A stretch of DNA of 64,000 bases from Sphingomonas sp. PL-96 (GCF_020707215.1 NZ_JAJFET010000002.1:186001-250000), one strand, 5' to 3'; shown: positions 33,955 through 42,709, numbered from the stretch's first letter. The notes: generated by a model from the sequence alone, not told the origin. Translations and numbers: made by a program.

Positions 33955-34701
33955 TCAGATCTTCCACCCGCTGTGGATCGCGACCAGCCCGCCCAGGAGC
34001 GGCTCGACATGGGTGCGCACGAAGCCGGCCTCGCCGATCATGCGTTCAAAAGTCGGCATGTCGGGGAAGCGGCGGATCGACTCGATCAGATAGCGGTAGC
34101 TGTCCTCGTCATCGGCGAGCAGCTTGCCGAGCTTGGGCACCAGCTTGTGCGAATAGGCGTCGTACACCTCGGCAAAGCCCGGCCACTGGGTGGTCGAGAA
34201 TTCGAGGCAGAAGAAGCGACCGCCGCGGCGCAGCGTGCGATGTGCCTCGCGCAACGCCTTGGGAATGTCCGTCACGTTCCGGATGCCGAAGGCGATGGTG
34301 TAGGCGTCAAAGAAGCGGTCGGGGAACTGGAGCGTCTCGGCATTGGCCTCGGTCCACACCAGCCCGTCGATGCCGCGCTGCTGGGCGCGGCCCATGCCGA
34401 CTTCCAGCATCGCGGGGTTGATGTCGGCGACGGTGATCGAGGCGCCCTTGGCCGCCATGCGGAACGCGATGTCGCCGGTGCCCCCGGCCATGTCGAGGAT
34501 CTGCTCGCCCGGCCGCGGCTTCACCCGGCGCACGAAGCGATCCTTCCACAGCCGATGCATGCCGCCGGACATGGCGTCGTTCATCAGGTCGTATTTTGAG
34601 GCGACGCTGGCGAAAACGTCCCCGACTCGGCGGGTCTTTTCCTCAGGCGCGACTTCTTCATAGCCGAACGAGACGGTGGCGGACGCTTCGGTGCTGTTCA
34701 T
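33955..34701 (-). CDS. ubiE: Demethylmenaquinone/2-octaprenyl-6-methoxy-1,4-benzoquinol methyltransferase UbiE
   Basis: SAM-dependent C-methyltransferase of ubiquinone synthesis. The 248-residue protein shows the family signatures YDLMNDAMSGGMHRLWKD, LDMAGGTGDIAFR, FGIRNVTD, GGRFFCLEFS and YLIESIRRFP. The ATG giving MNSTEAS was chosen because conserved sequence (TVSFGYEEV) follows closely. It heads the nine-gene leftward operon; mutM starts 59 bp away on the other strand. Confidence 0.96.
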   Translation of the reverse strand: MNSTEASATVSFGYEEVAPEEKTRRVGDVFASVASKYDLMNDAMSGGMHRLWKDRFVRRVKPRPGEQILDMAGGTGDIAFRMAAKGASITVADINPAMLEVGMGRAQQRGIDGLVWTEANAETLQFPDRFFDAYTIAFGIRNVTDIPKALREAHRTLRRGGRFFCLEFSTTQWPGFAEVYDAYSHKLVPKLGKLLADDEDSYRYLIESIRRFPDMPTFERMIGEAGFVRTHVEPLLGGLVAIHSGWKI

Positions 34702-34760
34702 GCCAGCCGCCTTAGCCAAGCCTTGTGGCCCGGGCAAACCCTGCCTAGCTGCCATGCATC

Positions 34761-35573
34761 ATGCCCGAGCTTCCCGAAGTCGAAACCACCGTGCGCGGCC
34801 TGCGCCCCGTGCTGGAGGGGCAGCGCATCGCGCGCGTCGTGCCGCGCCGCGCCGACCTGCGCCGCGCCATCCCCGAGGATCTGGGCCAGCGGCTCACCGG
34901 CGCGACGGTCGCGGGGCTGAGCCGACGCGCCAAATACGGGCTGATCGCCACCGACCGCGGCGACACGCTGGTGTTTCACCTGGGGATGTCCGGGCGCTGG
35001 CGAGTCGATCCGACCGAGCTGCTGCCGCACGATCACCTGATCCTGGAAACGGAGGCGGGACGGTCGCTGGCGCTGAACGACCCGCGGCGGTTCGGCTCGC
35101 TCGACCTGCTGCGGACCGATTCGGTGAAGGATTGGGCGCCGTTCCGCGCGCTGGGGCCGGAGCCGCTCGGCCCGGACTTCACCGGCGCTGGCCTGGCCAG
35201 GGCGCTGGCGGGGCGAATCGCCCCCATCAAGGCGATGCTGCTCGACCAGCGTGTCGTGGCGGGGCTGGGCAACATCTATGTGTGCGAAGCGCTGAACCTG
35301 GCGCGAATCGCTCCCTCGCGCGCCGGCGGCCAGATTGCACGCGCTCGGCTGGATCGGTTGGTGGAGGCGGTGCGAACCGTGCTGCTTGCCGCGATCGAGG
35401 CGGGCGGCTCGACGCTGCGCGATTATGCGCGGCCCGATGGCGAACTCGGCTATTTCTCCAAACAGTGGCGGGTCTATGGGCGCGAAGGCGCCGAGTGCCC
35501 GTGCGGGGGCATTGTGCAGCGCCGGACCGAGGGAGGACGCTCCACCTTCTGGTGCCCCAAGTGCCAGCGCTGA
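34761..35573 (+). CDS. mutM: Formamidopyrimidine-DNA glycosylase MutM
   Basis: Removes 8-oxoguanine and formamidopyrimidines from DNA. The 270-residue protein starts PELPEVETTVRGL, where Pro2 and Glu3 are catalytic; it has KYGLIATDRGDTLVFHLGMSG with the conserved Lys, AGLGNIYVCEALN, and the C-terminal zinc finger CPCGG...WCPKCQR. It is divergent from ubiE and followed by rpsT. Confidence 0.97.
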   Translation: MPELPEVETTVRGLRPVLEGQRIARVVPRRADLRRAIPEDLGQRLTGATVAGLSRRAKYGLIATDRGDTLVFHLGMSGRWRVDPTELLPHDHLILETEAGRSLALNDPRRFGSLDLLRTDSVKDWAPFRALGPEPLGPDFTGAGLARALAGRIAPIKAMLLDQRVVAGLGNIYVCEALNLARIAPSRAGGQIARARLDRLVEAVRTVLLAAIEAGGSTLRDYARPDGELGYFSKQWRVYGREGAECPCGGIVQRRTEGGRSTFWCPKCQR

Positions 35574-35670
35574 AAAGCTTGACCTTTTGAGTACCCCGCG
35601 ATAGAGGCGCCGCTTTCCCGGGCCGTGGAGTTTCTGCGCCCGTTCATGCAGCACAGGATCAGGACGGCAC

Positions 35671-35934
35671 ATGGCGAACACGCCACAGGCGAAGAAGCGT
35701 ATCCGGCGCAACGACCGTCGCGCGGAAATCAACGGCGCGCGGGTCAGCCGCATTCGCACCTTCATCAAGAAGGTGGAATCGGCGCTGGCATCTGGCGATC
35801 GTGAGGCGGCCTCGGCTGCCCTGACCGCAGCGCAGCCGGAACTGGCGCGCGGCGTTGCCAAGGGCGTGCTTCACAAGAACACGGCTTCGCGCAAGTTCGC
35901 ACGCCTGACCAAGGCGGTGTCGACGCTCGCCTGA
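35671..35934 (+). CDS. rpsT: 30S ribosomal protein S20
   Basis: 87-residue bS20 beginning [20 protein letters not shown] and ending [20 protein letters not shown], typical of the family. It sits between mutM and dnaA, an order common in alphaproteobacteria. A terminator follows 20 bp after the stop. Confidence 0.98.
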   Translation: MANTPQAKKRIRRNDRRAEINGARVSRIRTFIKKVESALASGDREAASAALTAAQPELARGVAKGVLHKNTASRKFARLTKAVSTLA

Positions 35935-35953
35935 GCGCACGCACCAACAGGTT

Positions 35954-35994
35954 AAAAAAGGGCTTCGCCGGAGTGCCGGCGGAGCCCTTTTTTT
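35954..35994 (+). terminator. Intrinsic terminator after rpsT
   Basis: GGGCTTCGCCGG pairs with CCGGCGGAGCCC (one mismatch, 4-base loop) and is followed by seven T; a run of A precedes the stem, so it could also act on the other strand. Confidence 0.92.
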
Positions 35995-36040
35995 GTGCCC
36001 GAAACCGGCCCGCGTGGGACGAATCAAGTACGCTCGGCCA

Positions 36041-36073
36041 AGTCACGGACAAGTCACGAATTTGTCACGATTC
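36041..36073 (+). promoter_or_regulatory. Three GTCACG direct repeats at 11-bp spacing plus a GANTC site, upstream of dnaA
   Basis: GTCACG occurs at 36042, 36053 and 36064, each exactly 11 bp apart, within AAGTCACGGACAAGTCACG followed by AATTTGTCACG. A GATTC site (a CcrM-type GANTC) adjoins the last copy. Helical-turn spacing suggests a protein binding array on one DNA face. No good match to the DnaA box TTATCCACA was found between rpsT and dnaA. Confidence 0.5.
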
Positions 36074-36332
36074 GAGCGACCCTCAAGCTGCCAGCCCCAG
36101 CTAAGCACCTGTTTTCATTGAGGAAAAACAAGAACCCAAGGATTTCCGAGGGGTTCGGGGTGTCAATGCTCTATATTATTTTTTTGGCCGCGCCCGGCTC
36201 TTGATCTTCCTTCCGCCAGCTTTCTAAACAGCCCGACGCCCCGGCTCCGGGGCATTGGTTCGCGGAGTTTCGCGAGCGGTCCCGACCTTTAGGCCGGGGT
36301 ACCGCTGGAGCTTATCGCTAGTTGGATTGAAG

Positions 36333-36355
36333 GGCTGAAAGCGGTGCTTTCAGCC
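36333..36355 (+). promoter_or_regulatory. Perfect 10-bp hairpin in the dnaA leader next to the ribosome binding site
   Basis: GGCTGAAAGC and GCTTTCAGCC pair around a 3-base loop. The stem ends 2 bases before the GGGAGAGG ribosome binding site of dnaA, so folding could limit or organise translation initiation. The rest of the 380-bp rpsT-dnaA gap holds an AT-rich patch near 36170-36187 that may include the promoter. Confidence 0.55.
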
Positions 36356-36374
36356 ACGGGAGAGGTGTGTTCGC

Positions 36375-37817
36375 GTGACGGGAACGGGGGAAACCGCAGC
36401 AGTCGTGGAAGCCGCGTGGGGGCGCGTGCGCCAGAACCTGCGCCTGTCCGCGGGACAGCGGCTGTTCGACCGCTGGCTGAAGCCGATGGTGCTGCTGCCG
36501 AACAGCGACGCCGACATGGTGCGCCTGGGGCTGCCCTCGGCGTTCATGACCAACTGGGTGAAGAGCCACTACGCCGACCGGCTTTTGTTCGAGTTCCGCG
36601 CCTGCCTGCCCGAGATCCGCACCGTCACAGTCGAGACCGCCAGCACGCTGGAGCCCGCGCGCGTGCTGACCGGCGAATCGATCGCTGCTGCAGCTCCGGT
36701 CCCGGGCGCCACGCTGCTCGCCGATTCGCCCACGGCTGCTGCACCCGCGGCTGTGCCGAGCGTCCCCGCCCAGCCGATCGGCGCGCCCGAGCGGTCGCAG
36801 TTCGACCCGCGCTTCACCTTTGACCGATTCGTCGCACATGATTCGAACCGCGTTGCCCGCAACGCCGCCCAGCTACTGGCGGAGCCCGGCGTGCCGCGGT
36901 TCAGCCCGCTCTACCTCCACAGCGGCACCGGACAGGGCAAGACTCACCTGATGCATGCGATCGGCCATGCGTTCCTCGCGGCCAATCCGCAGGCGACGGC
37001 GATCTACATGCCGGCCGAGCGTTTCATGTTCGAGTTCGTGAGCGCGGTGCGCGCGCGCGACACGCACAGCTTCAAGGCGCGGCTGCGTGCCGTCGACCTG
37101 CTGATGATCGACGACCTCCAGTTCGTGGCCGGCAAGGACGCGACTCAGGAGGAATGCTTCCACACCGTCAACGCGTTCATGGACGCGGGCAAGCGGCTGG
37201 TGATCGCGTGCGACCGCAGCCCGCATCTGCTCGATGGCGTGGAGAGCCGGCTGGTTTCGCGCCTGGGCGCCGGGCTGGTTGCGGACATCAAGGCCCCCGC
37301 GCTTGAACTGCGCCACGAGATCCTGTCGCGCCGCCTGGCGGAGAACACGGCCGTGCCGGTGCCGGCGGACGTCATGGACCTGCTCGCCAGCCGCATCCAT
37401 GGCAGCGTGCGCGAGCTGGAGGGCGCGTTCAACCGAGTCGTCGCCTATGCGCAGCTGATCGGCCAGCCGGTCACCATGGACTTCGCGATCCAGACCCTTG
37501 GCGAAATGCTGCAGGGGCCGAAGAAGCGAATCACCATCGATGACATTCAGCGCGCGGTCTCCAGTCACTTCGAATTGAAGCAGCTGGACCTGATCTCCGC
37601 GCGCCGTGCGGTTGCGATCGCGCGCCCGCGCCAGATCGCCATGTATCTCGCCAAGCGGCTGACCACCCGTTCGCTGCCGGAGATCGGCCGCAAGTTCGGC
37701 AACCGCGACCATTCGACGGTGATCCATGCGGTTAAGCGCATCGAGTCGCTGCGCGGGCTGGACGGAGAGATCGACGGCGCGGTGCGCCAGCTGATGCGGC
37801 AGCTCGAGGGCGCGTGA
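36375..37817 (+). CDS. dnaA: Chromosomal replication initiator protein DnaA
   Basis: 480 residues. Domain I spans about 1-90 (AAWGRVRQNLRLSAGQRLFDRWLKPM), domain II is Ala/Pro-rich (about 90-140), and domain III is the AAA+ core with DPRFTFDRFVAHDSN, Walker A GTGQGKTHL and Walker B LLMIDDLQF. Domain IV is the DNA-binding helix-turn-helix with ISARRAVAIARPRQIAMYL and the signature GRKFGNRDHSTVIHAVKRI. Start is GTG with GGGAGAGG eight bases upstream. It binds oriC to open DNA for replication; oriC itself is not evident here. Confidence 0.97.
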   Translation: MTGTGETAAVVEAAWGRVRQNLRLSAGQRLFDRWLKPMVLLPNSDADMVRLGLPSAFMTNWVKSHYADRLLFEFRACLPEIRTVTVETASTLEPARVLTGESIAAAAPVPGATLLADSPTAAAPAAVPSVPAQPIGAPERSQFDPRFTFDRFVAHDSNRVARNAAQLLAEPGVPRFSPLYLHSGTGQGKTHLMHAIGHAFLAANPQATAIYMPAERFMFEFVSAVRARDTHSFKARLRAVDLLMIDDLQFVAGKDATQEECFHTVNAFMDAGKRLVIACDRSPHLLDGVESRLVSRLGAGLVADIKAPALELRHEILSRRLAENTAVPVPADVMDLLASRIHGSVRELEGAFNRVVAYAQLIGQPVTMDFAIQTLGEMLQGPKKRITIDDIQRAVSSHFELKQLDLISARRAVAIARPRQIAMYLAKRLTTRSLPEIGRKFGNRDHSTVIHAVKRIESLRGLDGEIDGAVRQLMRQLEGA

Positions 37818-37839
37818 GCGCTCGCGCCCCAGGTCGGGT

Positions 37840-38217
37840 CTAGCGGCGCGACGTAGGGCGGGGCCGCAATGCGTCGAGCGCATCGGCATTGTCGCGCCCC
37901 CAGGCATAGAGCAGTTCCACAGGCTCCACGAACCGCTCCCCCAGTTCCGTCAGCCGATATTCGACTGCCGGCGGGATCGTGCCCTGCACATGGCGGGTGA
38001 TCAGGCCACTGTCGGCCATCTCGCGCAGGGTCTGGGTCAGCATCTTCTTCGAAATGCCGGGGAGGCTCCGCAGCAGCACGCCCGTGCGCGCCGCGCCGCC
38101 GTGGCGGACGTGCAGCGTGTGCAGCACCATGCTCGTCCACTTGGTGGCAAAGAGTTCCAGCGTCCGGCGTGGCGCGCAATCCTCGCGCCATTCCTCTTCA
38201 ACCGATCCGACGTCCAT
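37840..38217 (-). CDS. HxlR-family winged-helix transcriptional regulator
   Basis: 125 residues with the HxlR pattern: a Cys in REDCAPRRTLELFATKWTS, VLHTLHVRHGGAARTGVLLRSLPGISKKMLTQTLREMADSGLITR (winged helix, key parts GISKKMLTQTLR and GLITR), then VEYRLTELGERF. Such regulators often sense electrophiles or redox change. It is divergent from the reductase gene 99 bp away and probably controls it. The ATG at 38217 is followed by family-like sequence; an upstream extension lies within the promoter region. Confidence 0.9.
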   Translation of the reverse strand: MDVGSVEEEWREDCAPRRTLELFATKWTSMVLHTLHVRHGGAARTGVLLRSLPGISKKMLTQTLREMADSGLITRHVQGTIPPAVEYRLTELGERFVEPVELLYAWGRDNADALDALRPRPTSRR

Positions 38218-38316
38218 GGTGGGTACCTCCCGGTGCCTATGTCCCTGAATGGTGCCGTCTAGAAGCTGTGGCTGCGGCTGCCTAGCTGGGGTGCCAAGCA
38301 GACAAGGAAGCGGAAC

Positions 38317-39378
38317 ATGGCACAGACGGCATTGGTGGTAGGCGTAAGCGGGATCGTGGGCGGCGCAACGACGGAGCTGCTGCTGGCGCACGGCTGGAAC
38401 GTCCACGGACTCGCGCGACGCCCGCAGGCACGGCCGGGCGTGACGCCGGTGGCGGCTGACCTGACCGATGCGGGTTCAACCAAAGCCGCGCTCGCCGGGG
38501 TGCAGCCGGATGCGGTGTTCATCACCACCTGGGCACGGCAGGATAGCGAGGCGGAGAACATCCGGGTCAACGGCGCGATGGTGCGCAACCTGCTCGATGC
38601 ATTGCCGGCAGCGACCGGCCCGCGCCATGTCGCGCTGGTCACGGGGCTCAAACACTATCTCGGCCCGTTCGAGGCCTATGGAAAGGGCACGCTGCCGCAG
38701 ACGCCGTTTCGCGAAGAGCAGGGGCGGCTCGACATCCCCAACTTCTATTATGCGCAGGAGGATGCGGTGTTCGAGGCCGCCGCGCGCGACGGCTTTTCCT
38801 GGAGCGTTCACCGCCCGCACACCGTGATCGGCAAGGCGGTCGGCAATGCCATGAACATGGGGACGACGCTGGCGGTCTATGCGACGCTGGCGCAGGAGAC
38901 GGGCCGCCCGTTCCGCTTCCCCGGATCCTCTGCGCAGTGGGAGGGGCTGACCGACATGACGGATGCCGGGCTGCTCGCGCAGCACCTGCTCTGGGCTGCC
39001 ACGACGCCGGCCGCGCGCAACGAGGCGTTCAACGTCGTGAACGGCGACGTCTTCCGCTGGAAATGGATGTGGCGCCGAATCGCCGACTGGTTCGGGATTG
39101 AGCCCGCACCATTCGACGGCAGCATCCAGCCGCTGGAGGCGCAGATGGCGGGCGATGCGGAGCTGTGGCGCACGATCGCAACGCGTGAAGGGCTCGTGGA
39201 GCCGGACCTCGCGCGACTCGCGTCGGCCTGGCACACCGATGCCGATCTGGGTCGGCCGATCGAGGTCATGACCGACATGGGCAAGAGCCGCCGGCTCGGC
39301 TTCACGGGCTACCAGCCGACCGACGACGCGTTCTTCGACCTGTTCGCGCGGCTGCGCGCCGACCGGCTGATCCCGTAA
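38317..39378 (+). CDS. SDR-family oxidoreductase of the PRISE (progesterone 5-beta-reductase/iridoid synthase) type
   Basis: 353 residues. The Rossmann motif GVSGIVGG is followed by ARRP as the NADPH phosphate-binding loop. The catalytic Lys lies in VTGLKHYLGPFEAYGKG and the catalytic Tyr in NFYYAQED, both PRISE signatures. These enzymes reduce activated C=C bonds of enones with NADPH. AGGAAG lies ahead of the ATG. It is divergent from an HxlR regulator, suggesting induction by a reactive enone or similar compound; the substrate is unknown. Confidence 0.88.
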   Translation: MAQTALVVGVSGIVGGATTELLLAHGWNVHGLARRPQARPGVTPVAADLTDAGSTKAALAGVQPDAVFITTWARQDSEAENIRVNGAMVRNLLDALPAATGPRHVALVTGLKHYLGPFEAYGKGTLPQTPFREEQGRLDIPNFYYAQEDAVFEAAARDGFSWSVHRPHTVIGKAVGNAMNMGTTLAVYATLAQETGRPFRFPGSSAQWEGLTDMTDAGLLAQHLLWAATTPAARNEAFNVVNGDVFRWKWMWRRIADWFGIEPAPFDGSIQPLEAQMAGDAELWRTIATREGLVEPDLARLASAWHTDADLGRPIEVMTDMGKSRRLGFTGYQPTDDAFFDLFARLRADRLIP

Positions 39379-39405
39379 GGGACGCCGGCCGGGCTCGCGC
39401 GCGGC

Positions 39406-40410
39406 TCAGACCTGAAGACCCAGTGCCTCCTGAGCCGAGCGCAGCGTCGGCGCGGCAAGCGCGGTCGCCTTGCCCGCGCCCTTGGCAAGCGCCGCCGAGA
39501 CCGAGTCGCGATCCGTGAGCAGGCCGTTCAGGCGATCGCGGATCGGGCCGAGCACCGTCACCGCGAGATCGGCAAGCGCCGGCTTGAACGTGCCGAAGCC
39601 CTGGCCGGCGAACTGCTCGACGACCGCCTGCGGCTTCTGATCGGCGAGCGCTGCATAGATGGTGACCAGGTTCCGCGCCTCGGCGCGGCCTTCCAGCGCG
39701 TCGAAGCTGTCGGGCAGCGGGTCGGCATCGGTGCGCGCCTTGCGGAACTTGGCTGCAATCGTGTCGTCGTCGTCGATCAGGTTGATGCGGCTCATGTCCG
39801 ACGGGTCGGACTTGGACATCTTGGCCGTGCCGTCGCGCAGGGACATGATGCGCGGGGCAGCGGCGGAAATCAGTGGATCGGGCAGGGGGAAGAGCTCGAC
39901 GCCGGTGTCGGTGTTGAACTTGGTCGCGATGTCACGGGCCAGCTCCAGATGCTGCTTCTGGTCCTCACCCACAGGCACGTGCGTCGCCTTGTAAGCGAGG
40001 ATGTCGGCGGCCTGAAGCACCGGATAGGTGAACAGACCGGCGCTTGCGCCCTCCCGGTTCTTGCCGGCCTTGTCCTTCCACTGGGTCATGCGGTTGAGCC
40101 AGCCCATGCGGGCGGTGCCCATCAGCAGCCAGCACAGCTCGCTGTGGGCGGGCACGCGCGCCTGGTTGAACAGGATCGAGCGATCGGGATCGATGCCGGC
40201 GGCAAGCAGCGTCGCGGCCATGCCGATGGTGTTGTCCGCCAGTTCCTTGGGATCCTGGGTGACGGTCAGGGCGTGGAGATCGGCCAGGAAGAACAGGCAG
40301 TCGTCGCCCGGCTGCATCGCATCCTGCATTGCCACCCACTGCTTGATCGCGCCCAGATAGTTGCCGAGGTGCAGGTTGCCGGTGGTCTGGATGCCGGAGA
40401 CGACACGCAT
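39406..40410 (-). CDS. trpS: Tryptophanyl-tRNA synthetase
   Basis: Class I synthetase charging tRNA-Trp. The 334-residue protein has RVVSGIQTTGNLHLGNYLGA with the HIGH-type motif HLGN, the tryptophan pocket around YPVLQAADIL, and the KMSKSD loop. It is preceded by murJ on the same strand, 47 bp away across a tandem duplication of the murJ 3' end. Confidence 0.97.
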   Translation of the reverse strand: MRVVSGIQTTGNLHLGNYLGAIKQWVAMQDAMQPGDDCLFFLADLHALTVTQDPKELADNTIGMAATLLAAGIDPDRSILFNQARVPAHSELCWLLMGTARMGWLNRMTQWKDKAGKNREGASAGLFTYPVLQAADILAYKATHVPVGEDQKQHLELARDIATKFNTDTGVELFPLPDPLISAAAPRIMSLRDGTAKMSKSDPSDMSRINLIDDDDTIAAKFRKARTDADPLPDSFDALEGRAEARNLVTIYAALADQKPQAVVEQFAGQGFGTFKPALADLAVTVLGPIRDRLNGLLTDRDSVSAALAKGAGKATALAAPTLRSAQEALGLQV

Positions 40411-40418
40411 GAGAGTTC

Positions 40419-40478
40419 CTTGATGGTTCAGGCTGCGCGACGGCGCAGCTTGGTTGTTCAGGCCGCGCGGCGGCGCAG
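40419..40478. repeat. 30-bp tandem duplication of the murJ 3' end
   Basis: 40419-40448 and 40449-40478 are adjacent 30-bp units, identical at 26 positions. The second unit carries the last codons and stop of murJ (LRRRAA and TGA); the first is a non-coding copy of the same segment lying between murJ and trpS. This looks like a local tandem duplication that left the stop codon in place. Confidence 0.85.
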
Positions 40479-42017
40479 CAGTGCCTTGACGTCCGCCACA
40501 CCGAACGCGCCGGTGACGAAACAGGCCAGCCCATAGATGGCGCAGCCGGTTCCGACCAGCACCACCAGCGCGCCGTAGCGCATCGCCATCGGGCCGCCGA
40601 GATACGGATCGAGGAGGCTTTCAAGGCCGTACACCGCGGCGCCCATCAGCAGCGCGGCGACCGCCAGGCGGGGCAGGCGGCGGCGCAGCTGCGCGTCGGC
40701 GGCGAAATGGCCGCGCTTGTGGAGCGTGCGGTAGAGCATCGCGACGTTGATGGTCGAGGCGAGCGCCGTCGCGAGCGGCGGCCCGACATGGCCGAGCAGC
40801 GGGATCAGCACGATATTGGCGGCGATGTTCACCCCCACCGACCACATCGCATAGCGCACCGGCGTGCGCGTATCCTGCCGCGCATAGAAGCCCGGGGTGA
40901 GCACCTTCACGAGCACATAGGAGGGCAGGCCCACCGAGAAGCCGATCAGCGCCTGGGCACAGGCACGCGTGTCGGCTGCGTCGAACGCGCCATATTGGAA
41001 GAGGCCGCGCACGATCGGCTCGGCCGCGACGATCAGCGCGACCATCGCCGGCAGCGTCAAGAACAGCGCCAGCTCCGTGCCGCGGTTCTGTGTCTCCATC
41101 GCTTCCACCTCGCGTCCTGCACCCAGCAGGCGGGAGATGGTGGGAAGCAGGATGGTACCCAGGCCAATGCCGATCAGCCCCAGCGGCAGCTGGTTCAGGC
41201 GGTCTGCGTAATAGATGTAGGACAGCGATCCTGAGGCGAGCAGGCCCCCCGCCAGCGCGCTGGAGATCAGCAGGTTCACCTGCGATGCCCCGGCGCCAAT
41301 GGCGGCAGGAAGGATCAGCTTCATCAGCCGCCGCACTTCCGGGTCGATGCGGGGCAGGCGGGGGCGCAGCGATACGCCGGCACGCCGACAGGCGAGCGCC
41401 AGCCAGCCGAGCTGCAGCAACCCGCCGACCGGAACCGCGATCGCCTGCGCGCGCGCGGTTTCGTACGGATCGCCGTTGAAGAAGACGAGCGCGGTCACCA
41501 TCGCGATGTTGAGCAGGATGGGGGCGGCCGCGTTGACCCAAAACTTGTCGAGCGAGTTGAGGATGCCGCCCAATAGCGAGGCGAGCGAGATCAGCATCAG
41601 ATAGGGGATGGTGATCCGCGACAGCTCGACGGCAAAGGCGAACTGGTCATGGCTCGCGCCGTTGAAGCCCAGCGACATCGCCCAGGTGACCGGCCAGGCG
41701 GCGAGCAGCATCAGCGCGGTGAAGCCCAGCAGCACCGCAAACAGCATCGACAGCGCGCGCTCGGCGAAGTCGAGGCCGGCCGACAGCTCGCCCGTCTCCC
41801 CGACCTTGCGGTTGAACATCGGGATGAAGGCGGCGTTGAACGCGCCTTCTGCGAACAGCGCGCGGAACATGTTGGGCAGGCGGAACGCGATGGTGAAGGC
41901 GTCGGAGGCGAAGCTTGCCCCCACATAGCGCGCCTGCAGCGAATCGCGCCCCAGCGCGAGCACCCGGCTGGCGAGCGTGAGCCCACCGACCGAGCCAAGT
42001 GTGCGGACGAGCTTCAT
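40458..42017 (-). CDS. murJ: Lipid II flippase MurJ (MviN)
   Basis: 519-residue MOP-superfamily transporter with 14 predicted helices that moves lipid II across the inner membrane. It opens RTLGSVGGLTLASRVLALGRD, the MurJ N-terminus, followed by FRLPNMFRALFAEGAFNAAFIP, a signature segment with essential Arg residues. It lies between secB and trpS on one strand with short gaps (41 and 47 bp), so the three may be co-transcribed. Confidence 0.97.
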   Translation of the reverse strand: MKLVRTLGSVGGLTLASRVLALGRDSLQARYVGASFASDAFTIAFRLPNMFRALFAEGAFNAAFIPMFNRKVGETGELSAGLDFAERALSMLFAVLLGFTALMLLAAWPVTWAMSLGFNGASHDQFAFAVELSRITIPYLMLISLASLLGGILNSLDKFWVNAAAPILLNIAMVTALVFFNGDPYETARAQAIAVPVGGLLQLGWLALACRRAGVSLRPRLPRIDPEVRRLMKLILPAAIGAGASQVNLLISSALAGGLLASGSLSYIYYADRLNQLPLGLIGIGLGTILLPTISRLLGAGREVEAMETQNRGTELALFLTLPAMVALIVAAEPIVRGLFQYGAFDAADTRACAQALIGFSVGLPSYVLVKVLTPGFYARQDTRTPVRYAMWSVGVNIAANIVLIPLLGHVGPPLATALASTINVAMLYRTLHKRGHFAADAQLRRRLPRLAVAALLMGAAVYGLESLLDPYLGGPMAMRYGALVVLVGTGCAIYGLACFVTGAFGVADVKALLRRRAA

Positions 42018-42058
42018 GCCCGGTCAGCCGTTCTGGTCAGCCCGTCCGCAGGTCTGGA

Positions 42059-42568
42059 TCAGGCGTGGCCGATCGTGCCGGCGGCGTTGCCCGACAGTTC
42101 GCCGGCCGCAGCCGCGGCCTGCTGCATGTAGAGCGCGCCGAAGTCGATCGGCTCCAGCATCAGCGGCGGGAAGCCACCGTCGCGAACCGCATCGGCCAGC
42201 ACGCGGCGGGCGAACGGGAAGAGGATACGCGGCGCTTCTGCGAGCAGGAACGGCTGCAGATGCTCTTCCGGGATGTTGCGCAGGCCGAACAGGCCAGCAT
42301 AGCTCAGCTCGATCAGGTACAGCGCCTGACCCTCGACATCGGCGCGCGCCTCGACCTTGAGCACGACCTCGTGCACGTCCTCACCGACGGTGGTGGCGCC
42401 GATGTTGAACTGCACGTCCAGCTTGGGCTGGCCCTGCACCTGGTAGATGGCGGGCGCGTTCGGGTTTTCGAACGACAGGTCCTTCACATATTGCGACAGC
42501 ACGCCGACCTGCGGCTGGTTGTCGGCACCGTTGAAGGTTTCGCCGGCGGCGTCGTTCTGCTCGTCCAT
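42059..42568 (-). CDS. secB: Protein-export chaperone SecB
   Basis: Tetrameric chaperone that keeps precursors unfolded and delivers them to SecA. The 169-residue protein contains YVKDLSFENPNAP, YLIELSYAGLF, HLQPFLLAEAPRILFPFARRVLADAVRDGGFPPL (key part PRILFPFAR) and PIDFGALY, all standard for SecB. It is divergent from the tim44-mltA-smr group, a neighbourhood common in alphaproteobacteria. Confidence 0.97.
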   Translation of the reverse strand: MDEQNDAAGETFNGADNQPQVGVLSQYVKDLSFENPNAPAIYQVQGQPKLDVQFNIGATTVGEDVHEVVLKVEARADVEGQALYLIELSYAGLFGLRNIPEEHLQPFLLAEAPRILFPFARRVLADAVRDGGFPPLMLEPIDFGALYMQQAAAAAGELSGNAAGTIGHA

Positions 42569-42709
42569 GAGAATTTCCCTGGCTAAAGGAGTGCGTTGCG
42601 GCGCGCCGCGTTTCGGGTCGGCGCCTAGCAGGCGATCCGCGCCAGTTCAACGGCGGCGCCTGTGCGGTGGGACGATGGCAGCCATTTGAAACTGGCCGCG
42701 CATGCTCCT

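Noticed and set aside
35995..36374. oriC in the rpsT-dnaA gap
   Set aside because: No match to the DnaA box and no DnaA-box cluster seen; in related alphaproteobacteria oriC is often elsewhere.
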